Shown: positions 27,341 to 35,481 of the stretch, in pieces
Numbering within the stretch: the first letter of the stretch is position 1
How the letters are laid out: the number at the start of each line of letters is the position of its first letter
Source: Stenotrophomonas maltophilia
Lineage (GTDB): Bacteria > Pseudomonadota > Gammaproteobacteria > Xanthomonadales > Xanthomonadaceae
Direction: 5' to 3'
Length of the DNA: 64,000 nt
NCBI RefSeq assembly: GCF_003205835.1
Contig: NZ_CP029773.1
Span: forward strand, 1,458,501 to 1,522,500
Translations under genes and position numbers: made by a program
Notes under the pieces: model-generated
What the model saw: the letters and a program-made list of their open reading frames with translations, nothing else
Told to the model about the DNA's origin: nothing
Databases searched by the model: none

Positions 27341-28219
27341 TCAGAGCGCTTCGAGCTGCTTGCGCAACGCAGCCAGCTGCGCGCGCAGGGTGTCGTTCTC
27401 GCGGGTCAGCGCGACCACGCGGCGGCGCAGCGCCGGGGCATCCTCGCCCAGCTGCTCCAGTGCCGACAGCACCTCGGCGTCGCGGCTGGCGATCTCGTCC
27501 TCGTCCGCTTCCTCGAAGTCCATCTCGGCTGCTTCCGGCTTCGGTGCACGCGGCTTGCGCTTGGACTCGCGCACGCGCTTGGCGGCCTGCTTCAGCTCAT
27601 CCTTGCCACCGGCGGCAGCGGCGCGCTGCTCGTCTTCCGGCAGGTCGGCCACGGCAGCAGCGGCGCTGATCGAGATCACGCCGGCCTTCACCGCTTCCAC
27701 CACCTCGGCCGCGGCCTGGGCGTGGATGCGTTCGATCATGCCGACCTGGCTGGTGCTCAGCTTGGCCTCGCGGGCCAGCTCGGCGCGGCTGATCTTCGGT
27801 GCCGGCTCCCACGGCGGGCTGTCCTCACCCGCGTCCTCGACGGCTTCGGCGGTGCCATCGCTCTCGCGCTGCAGCTGCGCCTGCTCGATCTGCTTGCGGG
27901 CGGCCAGGATGTCGCGCTTGCGCAGCGCCAGCACACCGCGCTGGAAATCGGACACGCTGCGGCGGCCCAGGTGCTGCTCGATCATCCACAGGTGCACGTC
28001 TTCCATGCTCTGGAAGCGGGTGTTCTGCACGGTATTGAACGGCAGGCCGTGCTTCTGGCAGATGCCGAAACGGTTGTGGCCATCGACCAGCACGTCACCC
28101 CACAGCACCAGCGCATCGCGGCAGCCTTCGGCCAGGATGCTGCGCTCCAGCGCGTCATGTTCGTCCGCGGTCAGCGGGTCGATGTAGGCCTTGAGTTCTT
28201 CTTTGACGACGATATCCAT
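27341..28219 (-). CDS. ParB-like nuclease/partition-domain protein
   Basis: About 292 aa. The N-terminal 100 residues resemble a ParB N-terminal domain (DPLTADEHDALERSILAEGCRDALVLWGDVLVDGHNRFGICQKHG), with the VDGHNR motif in place of the usual G.RR, followed by a putative helix-turn-helix (ISRAELAREAKLSTSQVGMIERI). Acidic and Lys/Arg-rich low-complexity stretches and a C-terminal leucine-zipper-like coiled coil (VVALTRENDTLRAQLAALRKQLEAL) complete it. No ParA partner is nearby, so it is not the chromosomal segregation pair; a DNA-binding regulator is the safest call. Start: ATG 28219, with a GTG two codons earlier as alternative. Confidence 0.8.
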   Translation of the reverse strand: MDIVVKEELKAYIDPLTADEHDALERSILAEGCRDALVLWGDVLVDGHNRFGICQKHGLPFNTVQNTRFQSMEDVHLWMIEQHLGRRSVSDFQRGVLALRKRDILAARKQIEQAQLQRESDGTAEAVEDAGEDSPPWEPAPKISRAELAREAKLSTSQVGMIERIHAQAAAEVVEAVKAGVISISAAAAVADLPEDEQRAAAAGGKDELKQAAKRVRESKRKPRAPKPEAAEMDFEEADEDEIASRDAEVLSALEQLGEDAPALRRRVVALTRENDTLRAQLAALRKQLEAL

Positions 28220-28282
28220 GGGCACGGCAGCGAGCAGGAGCGGAACCGCCCATTGTACCCGCTCGCCACCGCCGACCCGGGC

Positions 28283-29632
28283 TCAGGCGGTGGCCCGGAT
28301 CATCTCGCCCAGGGTGCCGGTGATCTGGTCGATCTGTGCCTTGTCCACGATCAGCGGCGGCGACAGCGCGATGTCGCCGGTACAGCGCACCAGCAGCCGG
28401 CCGTCGTGGAAGCAGCGCCGAAACACTTCGTAGCCGCGGCTGCCGGGGGCATCGCGGCGCGGTGCCAGCTCGACCGCGCCGACCAGCCCGAAGTTGCGGA
28501 TGTCGATCACGTTGGGCAGGCCCTGCAGCGCATGCAGCCGTTCCTGCCAGTATTCGCCCAGCTCGATGGCACGCTCGAACAAGCGCTCCTCGGTATAGAC
28601 CTCCAGCGTGGCCAGCGCCGCCGCACAGGCCAGCGGATGCCCCGAGTAGGTATAGCCATGGAACAGCTCGATGGCCTGTGGCGGTGCCTGCATCAGGGTT
28701 GCATGCACGGCGTCGCTGGCCAGCACGCCACCCAGCGGTACCGCGCCGTTGCTGACCGCCTTGGCGAAGGTCAGCAGGTCCGGAGTGACTCCGAAGCGCT
28801 GCGCGGCGAAGGGCATGCCGACCCGGCCGAAGCCGGTGATGACCTCGTCGAACACCAGCAGGATGCCGTGGTGGTCGCACAGCTCGCGCAGGCGCTGCAG
28901 GTAGCCCGGCGCGGGCAGGATCACTCCGGCGGAACCGGCAATGGGCTCGACGAACACCGCCGCGATGGTCGAGGCGTCGTGCAGCGCGATCAGCCGTTCC
29001 AGGTCGTCGGCCAGCTCGGCGCCCTGACGTGGCAGGCCCCTGCTGAACGCATTGCGCGGCAGGTCCAGGGTATGCCGCAGGTAGTCCACGCCGCCCAGCT
29101 GCAGGCCGAACGCCCTGCGGTTGTTGGGCAGTCCACCCAGTGCCATGCCGCCGAAGCCCACCCCGTGGTAGGCCTTCTCGCGGCTGATGAAGCGGGTGCG
29201 CTGGCCCTCGCCACGCTGGCGGTGGTAGGCCAGCACGATTTTCATCGCGGTATCCACCGCCTCCGAGCCGGAGCTGGTGAAGAACACATGGTTGAGCGGG
29301 GCAGGCGCCAGTGCGGCCAGCCGCTGCGCCAGCGTGAAGGCCGGCGGCGAGCCCATCTGGAAGGCCGGCGAATAGTCGAGGGTACGTGCCTGCTCGACGA
29401 TGGCCTCAACGATGCGCGGGCGGGCGTGGCCGGCGTTGCAGCACCACAGGCCGGCGGTGCCGTCGAGGATCTGGCGGCCGTCGACGTCCTCGTAGTGCAT
29501 GCCTTCGGCGCGTACCAGCAGGCGCGGCGCGGCCTTGTACTGGCGGTTGGCGGTGAACGGCATCCAGTACGCGTCCAGTAACTCGGGACGCTGGGTGGCC
29601 AGGTCGTGCAGGTCGCTTTCGGGACGCTTCAT
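28283..29632 (-). CDS. Class III omega-aminotransferase (beta-alanine/polyamine:pyruvate type)
   Basis: 449-aa PLP enzyme of fold type I. FDEVITGFGRVG holds the Asp (D262) that contacts the pyridine ring and K291 in LLTFAKAVSNGAVPLGG is the Schiff-base lysine; YHGVGFGGMALGG and SGSEAVDTAMK are also typical. It belongs to the beta-alanine:pyruvate / SpuC-like group, so it could deaminate putrescine or beta-alanine with pyruvate as acceptor. The ATG at 29632 has GGAG six bases upstream. It is divergent from the puuC-like dehydrogenase 104 bases away, which supports a role in amine breakdown: transamination gives an aldehyde that the neighbour oxidises. Confidence 0.9.
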   Translation of the reverse strand: MKRPESDLHDLATQRPELLDAYWMPFTANRQYKAAPRLLVRAEGMHYEDVDGRQILDGTAGLWCCNAGHARPRIVEAIVEQARTLDYSPAFQMGSPPAFTLAQRLAALAPAPLNHVFFTSSGSEAVDTAMKIVLAYHRQRGEGQRTRFISREKAYHGVGFGGMALGGLPNNRRAFGLQLGGVDYLRHTLDLPRNAFSRGLPRQGAELADDLERLIALHDASTIAAVFVEPIAGSAGVILPAPGYLQRLRELCDHHGILLVFDEVITGFGRVGMPFAAQRFGVTPDLLTFAKAVSNGAVPLGGVLASDAVHATLMQAPPQAIELFHGYTYSGHPLACAAALATLEVYTEERLFERAIELGEYWQERLHALQGLPNVIDIRNFGLVGAVELAPRRDAPGSRGYEVFRRCFHDGRLLVRCTGDIALSPPLIVDKAQIDQITGTLGEMIRATA

Positions 29633-29736
29633 GCCAGCTCCATCGGGTCCGATGCGACGAATGTAGCGCAGCCGCGTCACGGTGGAGTCGCGGCGGTCCC
29701 GGTATAACCAAGGCTCGTTGACCGCTGGAGCTTCCC

Positions 29737-31233
29737 ATGGCCGATTTCCCCGACCGCAGCCACTGGCAGGCGCTGTCCCTTCAGCTCTCGATGCCGGGCC
29801 AGGCCTTCATCGATGGCCGTTATGTCGATGCCGCCAGCGGCGCCCGCTTCGACTGCATCAGCCCGATCGATGGTCGCGTGCTGGGCGCGGTTGCCGACTG
29901 CGACGCGCAGGATGTCGAACGCGCGGTACTGGCCGCGCGGCGCAGCTTCGAGGCGGGTCACTGGTCGCAGACGAGCCCGGCGCATCGCAAGCGCGTGTTG
30001 CTGGCGCTGGCCGCGCTGGTGGAGAAGCACGCCGATGAGCTGGCGCTGCTGGAAACCCTGGACATGGGCAAGCCGGTGCGTGACGCACGCCGTATCGACC
30101 TGCCCGGTGTGGTGCGGTGCCTGACCTGGACCGCCGAAGCGGTGGACAAACTGTATGGCGAGATCGCGCCGACTGGCCCGCACGAACTCGGACTGGTCAC
30201 CCGCGAAGCCGCGGGCGTGGTGGCGGCCATCGTGCCGTGGAATTTCCCGTTGCTGATGGCCTGTTGGAAGATCGCGCCGGCGCTGGCGATGGGCAACTCG
30301 GTGGTGCTCAAGCCTTCGGAGCGGTCGCCGCTGAGTGCGCTGCGGCTGGCGGCGCTGGCCGCCGAGGCGGGCCTGCCGGAGGGCGTGCTGAACGTGCTGC
30401 CGGGCCATGGCGCGCGCGTCGGCGAACCGCTGGCCCTGCACATGGACGTGGATGTGTTGGCGTTCACCGGTTCCACTGCCACCGGCGCGAAGCTGCTGGA
30501 GTATTCCGGGCGATCCAACCTCAAGCGGGTCTGGCTGGAATGCGGCGGCAAGAGCCCGCACGTGGTGTTCGCCGACGCGCCCGATCTGGACGCGGCGGCC
30601 AAGGCCGTGGCGCAGGGCATCTTCTTCAACCAGGGCGAAGTCTGTACCGCCGGGTCGCGCTTGCTGGTGCAGCGCTCGATCCGTGAGGATTTCGTGCACC
30701 AGGTGGTTGCTTATGGCCAGCACATGCAGCCGCAGCATCCGCTGGACGCCGACGCACCGATGGGCGCGCTGGTGGACGCCGTGCATCTGGACAAGGTGAT
30801 GCGGGATATCGCACGCGCCGAAGCTGAAGGTGCCCGCCTGCTGCTGGGCGGTCATCGCGCCGAGGTGGAGGCGGGTGGCTGCTATGTGCAGCCGACGGTA
30901 TTCGACCAGGTGCGCCCGGGGCAGGCCTTGGCGCGCGAGGAAGTGTTCGGGCCGGTGCTGGCGGTGCTTGGCTTCGACGACGAGGCCGAAGCGGTGCGCC
31001 TGGCCAACGACAGCCGATACGGACTGGCCGCCGGTCTCTGGACACGCGATCTGGGCCGCGCGCATCGGGTTGCGCGCCAGCTGCGCGCCGGCAGCGTCTG
31101 GGTGAACGGCTGGGATGGCGGCGACATGACCGCACCGTTTGGTGGTTACAAGCAGTCCGGCAACGGCCGGGACAAATCGCTGCACGCCTTCGACAAGTAC
31201 AGCGAAATCAAGGCCACCTGGATCCAGTTGTAA
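29737..31233 (+). CDS. puuC: Aldehyde dehydrogenase, PuuC/KauB-like
   Basis: 498-aa NAD(P)-dependent aldehyde dehydrogenase. Catalytic residues are all present: N169 in PWNFP, E268 in LECGGKSP and C303 in GEVCTAGSR, with the Rossmann turn FTGSTATG. Closest in character to gamma-glutamyl-gamma-aminobutyraldehyde dehydrogenases of putrescine breakdown (C-terminal PFGGYKQSGNGRDKSLHAFDKYSEIKATWIQL). Divergent partner of the transaminase; the rest of the pathway lies at 39.6-50.5 kb. The precise aldehyde accepted is an inference. Confidence 0.92.
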   Translation: MADFPDRSHWQALSLQLSMPGQAFIDGRYVDAASGARFDCISPIDGRVLGAVADCDAQDVERAVLAARRSFEAGHWSQTSPAHRKRVLLALAALVEKHADELALLETLDMGKPVRDARRIDLPGVVRCLTWTAEAVDKLYGEIAPTGPHELGLVTREAAGVVAAIVPWNFPLLMACWKIAPALAMGNSVVLKPSERSPLSALRLAALAAEAGLPEGVLNVLPGHGARVGEPLALHMDVDVLAFTGSTATGAKLLEYSGRSNLKRVWLECGGKSPHVVFADAPDLDAAAKAVAQGIFFNQGEVCTAGSRLLVQRSIREDFVHQVVAYGQHMQPQHPLDADAPMGALVDAVHLDKVMRDIARAEAEGARLLLGGHRAEVEAGGCYVQPTVFDQVRPGQALAREEVFGPVLAVLGFDDEAEAVRLANDSRYGLAAGLWTRDLGRAHRVARQLRAGSVWVNGWDGGDMTAPFGGYKQSGNGRDKSLHAFDKYSEIKATWIQL

Positions 31234-31265
31234 CGACGCGGCTGCTTGACCGCTGTTCGCTCTTT

Positions 31266-31403
31266 GTAGAGTCGAGCCATGCTCGACTGCTTTTCGTTCT
31301 TCGGTAGAGCCGAGCCATGCTCGGCTGCTTTTCGTTCTTCGGTAGAGCCGAGCCATGCTCGGCTGCTTCTCGCGAAGAGCAGTCGAGCATGGCTCGACTC
31401 TAC
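31266..31403. repeat. Tandem SMAG array, four units
   Basis: Four palindromes of the form GTAGAGTCGAGCCATGCTCG or GTAGAGCCGAGCCATGCTCG, joined by the spacer TTTTCGTTCTTCG; the last unit is inverted so the block starts with GTAG and ends with CTAC. It separates puuC from a convergent hypothetical gene. Confidence 0.85.
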
Positions 31404-31424
31404 AGAAGGCAGACAGCTGTCGAG

Positions 31425-32066
31425 CTACCGGCAGCGGGTACTCACCTGCAGCACTGCCGCACGCAGCATGTCGCGGTCGGCTTCTTCGACGGCATTCTGG
31501 AAGTAATCCATGTCCTGCTTGCCCAGCTCGCACGGGTCGACGATGTATCCTGGTGGCCACAAACCCAGCAGTTGCGCTACGCCATGCACGATCTGCTCGG
31601 GTGTCATCTGCCGGCGGATCCGGAAGTAGTTGCGGCGCGGCCCGAACGCCGGATGGACCTCGCGCCGACCAATAAGGCGCGGAGCGACACCCGCAGCGCT
31701 GATGCCGTCGCCACCGTCGATGCTGCCCGCCGGGAGGCCCAGGATCAGCGGCGCCATTGCAGGCGATTCCTCGAACGCGGGGGTACTGGCATCCGTAGGT
31801 GCCGCCGGGGGCGGGCGTGGCGCTGTCGATGCGGCCGGGCGCGCTGCCTCTGCGGTGGGCTGCGCCGGGCGCGGTTGCGCCGGCACGGGCTGCTTCGGTG
31901 GCAGCCAGTACAACGTCATCCTGGCGCCTCCGTCGCTGCGCAGCGTCATCCTGCCGCTGCCCAGCAGCCACACTGCCATCAACCCATGCACCAGCAGCAC
32001 CACCAGCCATGCCGCCATGCGCGGCAGCTTCGGCGAATCGGACCACGACAGCGCGATTGCAGTCAT
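31425..32066 (-). CDS. Hypothetical membrane-anchored Pro/Ala-rich protein
   Basis: About 213 aa, family not recognised. One N-terminal transmembrane helix (MAAWLVVLLVHGLMAVWLLG) anchors it, followed by a long Pro/Ala-rich periplasmic linker and a C-terminal region of about 75 residues (GPRRNYFRIRRQMTPEQIVHGVAQLLGLWPPGYIVDPCELGKQD and onward) containing two Cys that may pair. The topology resembles TonB-like or envelope-stress linkers but no known motif is present. Start uncertain: ATGs at 32066 and 32081 are both possible and neither has a clear ribosome site. Divergent from the MHS transporter. Confidence 0.7.
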   Translation of the reverse strand: MTAIALSWSDSPKLPRMAAWLVVLLVHGLMAVWLLGSGRMTLRSDGGARMTLYWLPPKQPVPAQPRPAQPTAEAARPAASTAPRPPPAAPTDASTPAFEESPAMAPLILGLPAGSIDGGDGISAAGVAPRLIGRREVHPAFGPRRNYFRIRRQMTPEQIVHGVAQLLGLWPPGYIVDPCELGKQDMDYFQNAVEEADRDMLRAAVLQVSTRCR

Positions 32067-32213
32067 CGGCAAAGCATCCATGCAGGGACCGGTGGCGCAG
32101 CCTAGCGGGTGGCCCGAAAAATTCCGTTGGCATCGGTGTCGGCTGAAACCATCGCCCCGTGCGGCCACCGGCCCGTGGCAGAATCGGGCGATCCGCCGTT
32201 ACCCGTGTTGCCG

Positions 32214-33515
32214 ATGTCGACGATCACCGCTGCCGCGCCGTCCGTGAATTCCCCCAGTCGAGTCCTGCTGGCCAGCCTGATCGGCACCACCATCGAATTC
32301 TTCGATTTCTACATCTACGCCACGGCCGCGGTGCTGGTGTTCCCACACCTGTTCTTCCCGGACAGCAGCGAACAGGCGGCGCTGCTGCAGTCACTGGCGA
32401 CCTTCGCGGTCGCGTTCATCGCGCGTCCGGTGGGCTCGGCAGTGTTCGGCCACTTCGGTGACCGTATCGGCCGCAAGGCCACGCTGGTGGCCGCGCTGCT
32501 GACCATGGGCCTGTCCACGGTGCTGATCGGTTTGCTGCCAACCCACGCGCAGATTGGCCTGTGGGCCCCCGCGCTGTTGGCGCTGTGCCGCTTCGGCCAG
32601 GGCCTGGGGTTGGGCGGCGAGTGGGGTGGGGCAGTGCTGCTGGCCACCGAGAACGCACCGCCGGGCAAGCGCGCCTGGTACGGCATGTTCCCGCAGCTGG
32701 GTGCGCCGCTCGGCTTCCTGCTGTCGGCCGGCATTTTCCTGGTGCTCGGCCGCTGCCTGAGCCAGGATGACTTCCTGCAGTGGGGCTGGCGTATCCCGTT
32801 TGTGGCCAGCGCGTTGCTGGTCGGCCTCGGCCTGTGGGTGCGCCTGAACATCCACGAGACGCCCGATTTCAAGAAGGCGCTGGAGCGCAAGGCGCCGGTG
32901 CGGCTGCCGATGTGGACGGTGCTGCGTGACCATCCGGTACCGATGCTGCTGGGTACCCTGGGCGCGTTCGCCACCTTTGTGCTGTTCTACCTGATGACGG
33001 TGTTCAGTCTCGGCCATGGCACCGCGGTGCTGGGCTACAGCCGCGAGCAGTTCCTGCTGATGCAGATGGCCGGCATGCTGTTCTTCGCGCTGGGTATCCC
33101 GCTGTCGGCGCGCTATGGCGACCGTTGGGGCACGCGACGCACGATGATCGTCGCCAGCGTACTGATCGTCGGTTTCGGTGTGCTGTTCGCGCCGCTGTTC
33201 CAGCCGCACAGCCCGTGGCTGGTCACTGGCTTCCTGTGCCTGGGCCTGTTCCTGATGGGCCTGACCTACGGCCCCTGCGGCACCTTCCTGGCCGAGATCT
33301 ACCCGGTGGAGGTGCGCTATACCGGCGCGTCGCTGTCATTCAACCTGGCCGGCATCCTTGGCGCGGCACCGGCGCCGTACCTGGCCACCTGGCTGGCTGA
33401 ACGCTTCGGCCTGGTCGCGGTGGGTTACTACCTGTGCCTGACTGCGGTGGCGACCCTGTGCGCGCTGGTGGCACTGCACCGGCGCGCGCTGCGGCTCAAC
33501 CAAAAAAGCGCTTGA
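32214..33515 (+). CDS. MFS transporter, metabolite:H+ symporter (MHS) family
   Basis: 433-aa twelve-helix transporter. The MHS family N terminus is clear ([31 protein letters not shown]) with the loop 2-3 motif [17 protein letters not shown] and [24 protein letters not shown]. Relatives move shikimate, proline/betaine, citrate or ketoglutarate; the substrate here cannot be assigned. The ATG at 32214 matches the family start; a frame open to 32109 lies in the spacer. Its last 20 bases overlap the 3' end of the convergent hemerythrin gene. Confidence 0.9.
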
Positions 33516-33957
33516 GTGTACGCCCCAGCCAACCGCCCCCTTGGTGCTCGCGGGCGAACTGGTTCAGGTGCGCCTTGACCTGTTCGGCATAGGCCTGGTC
33601 ATCACCGCGGATGTGATTGAACAGCCAGCGTGAGAGCATGGTGCGCAGTTCGTCGCTGATGTCCTCGCCGGCCTGGAAGCGCATGCGGTATTCCGATACC
33701 CGCTTGATGAAGACCTCATGCACGCGCTTGTGCGCGGCGCAGAACGGGTAGCCCGCTTCTTCCATCAACTCTTCTTCGAACGCGAAGTGCGACATGGTGT
33801 AGTCCACGACCTCGTCGATCACTTCACCCACCGCCGCACGCTGCATGCTGGCCTGGGCCACGTGCAGGTGGTTGAGCATCTCGATGATGCGGCGGTGTTG
33901 TTGGTCGATCACATCGATGCCGATGTTCAGATCGTCCTGCCAGACCAGTAGTGCCAT
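33496..33957 (-). CDS. Bacteriohemerythrin
   Basis: 153-aa four-helix, di-iron oxygen-binding protein. All seven ligands are in place: H21 (DQQHRR), H57 and E61 (MSHFAFEEE), H76 and H80 (AHKRVHEVF), H115 and D120 (FNHIRGDD). Functions known for the family are oxygen storage, sensing or delivery. The ATG at 33957 has GGGGAG six bases upstream; the longer open frame to 34113 is not needed. It lies 85 bases downstream of a diguanylate cyclase on the same strand, so oxygen status and cyclic-di-GMP could be linked, but this is inference. Confidence 0.94.
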
Positions 33958-34042
33958 CCCCGGCTCCCCTTCATGCGTATGTCGGGGCCGACTGTAGAGC
34001 CGCCGCGCGGGTGCGGCGTTGATCTGGATCAAAGCGGGCCGG

Positions 34043-35401
34043 TCAGGGCAGGGCGGGCTCGCGCGGGCGCAGCGGGCTGGCCACCGTGGTGCAGCTGACC
34101 CGGTTGCGGCCACCGGCCTTGGCCAGGTACAGCTGGCGGTCGGCCTCGGAGATCAGCCGGTGCAGCGCATCACGCTGCGGGCGCAGGCAGCACAGGCCGA
34201 TGCTGACCGTCATGCGAAGCGTCGCGGTGCCAATGTCCACTTCCAGTGCGGCGATGCGCTGGCGCAGCTCCTCGAAGTACTGCAGTGCCTCGTCCTGTTC
34301 CATGTCCGGCACCAGCAGGCAGAACTCCTCGCCACCGAAGCGTGCGATCAGGTCCTGGCTGCGTGCATGCGCGGCCACCGCACCGGCCACCGCGCGCAGC
34401 GCATCATCGCCGGCCTCGTGGCCGTGAGTGTCGTTGATGTGCTTGAAGTGATCGATGTCGATCATCGCCACCGCCACGCACTGGCCGTGCAGCTGCAGCT
34501 GCGGCAACTGGCGCTGGCTCTGTTCCAGGAAGCAGCGGCGGTTGGGCAGGCCGGTGAGGAAGTCGCGGGTGGCCAGGTCCTGCAGGGTGCCGATCAGTTC
34601 CAGCTGGTCCACGTTCTGCGAGACACGGCAGAAGAATTCCTCGCGCGAGAATGGCTTGCGCAGGAAGTCGTTGGCACCGTTCTTCAGGAAGCGCGGGATC
34701 AGCGATGCGTCGGTGTTGCCGGAGATGCCGATCACCGCCACCTTGTCGCGTGAGCGCAGGGTGCGCAGGCGGCGGGTGAATTCCACGCCCTGCATGCCGG
34801 GCATCTCCTGGTCGACCACCGCCAGGCGGATTGCCGGATGCGCCTCGATCGCGGCCAGGCCCTCGTTGCCATCGGCCGCTTCGTGCACCTCATGGCCATA
34901 CATGCGCAGCAGGGCGGCGGCATAGCCGCGCGCGGACGGGGAATCGTCCACCACCAGCGCCGCGATGCGGCGGTTGCGTTCCAGCCGCTGCACCAGCCAC
35001 ACCAGGTAGTCGATGCTGCCGGGGGTATTCTTCAGTACGTAGTCGATGATCTGCTGCTGCAGCACGCGCTTGCGCAGGTCCTCGTCGTACACGCCGCTGA
35101 CCACCACGGTCGGCAGGTCGCGCTTGAGGAAGAACTCGACCACCGCATCGCGGTCGCCGTCGGCCAGCACCAACCCGGTCAGCACCAGGAACCAGCCGCC
35201 ACCCTCGCTCAGCAGGCGATCGGCCTCGGCCAGGGTGGAGGCGATCACCACCGGCAGTTCCAGGCGCTGCTCGATGGCTTCGCGCAGCATGCCGGTAAAG
35301 GCACGGGAATTTTCGACCAGCAGGATCCGCTGTGGCAGCGGATCGGCCAGGTCGCCATCGACGGCGGCCTGCGGCAGGACGGGCATGATGCGGTGGCTCA
35401 C
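34043..35401 (-). CDS. Diguanylate cyclase with two receiver domains
   Basis: 452-aa soluble response regulator. Receiver 1 (about residues 24-140) looks inactive: the phospho-acceptor Asp position reads VLTGLVLAD. Receiver 2 (about 145-265) keeps the Asp in [13 protein letters not shown] and the switch Lys in [12 protein letters not shown]. The GGDEF domain has FGGEEF and an RxxD inhibitory site (RSQD) five residues upstream, so cyclic-di-GMP synthesis with product feedback is expected. No kinase gene is adjacent unless the MASE1 protein 80 bases upstream on the same strand signals to it; that protein lacks a phospho-acceptor His, so the link would be unconventional. Confidence 0.92.
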
Positions 35402-35481
35402 GAAGGAGGGCTCGGCACGGATAGCGGCGGTTTCGGGTGTAACTTTAGCGGCGAACGTTGCGCGCCGGGCCAGATCCCGTG

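Noticed and set aside
26708-29581. 957-residue open frame on the plus strand
   Set aside because: It runs antisense through the DUF445, ParB-like and aminotransferase genes and has no recognisable domain.
31266-31403. Possible CRISPR array
   Set aside because: The repeated units are palindromes of about 20 bases with a constant spacer, not constant repeats with unique spacers, and no cas genes are present.
29677-32133. 818-residue open frame on the minus strand
   Set aside because: It is antisense to puuC and crosses the SMAG array; the repeats are translated into nonsense. Not a gene.
35402-35481. tRNA or small RNA genes in the short spacers
   Set aside because: No cloverleaf with a T-loop consensus or other RNA signature was seen in any spacer of the window.
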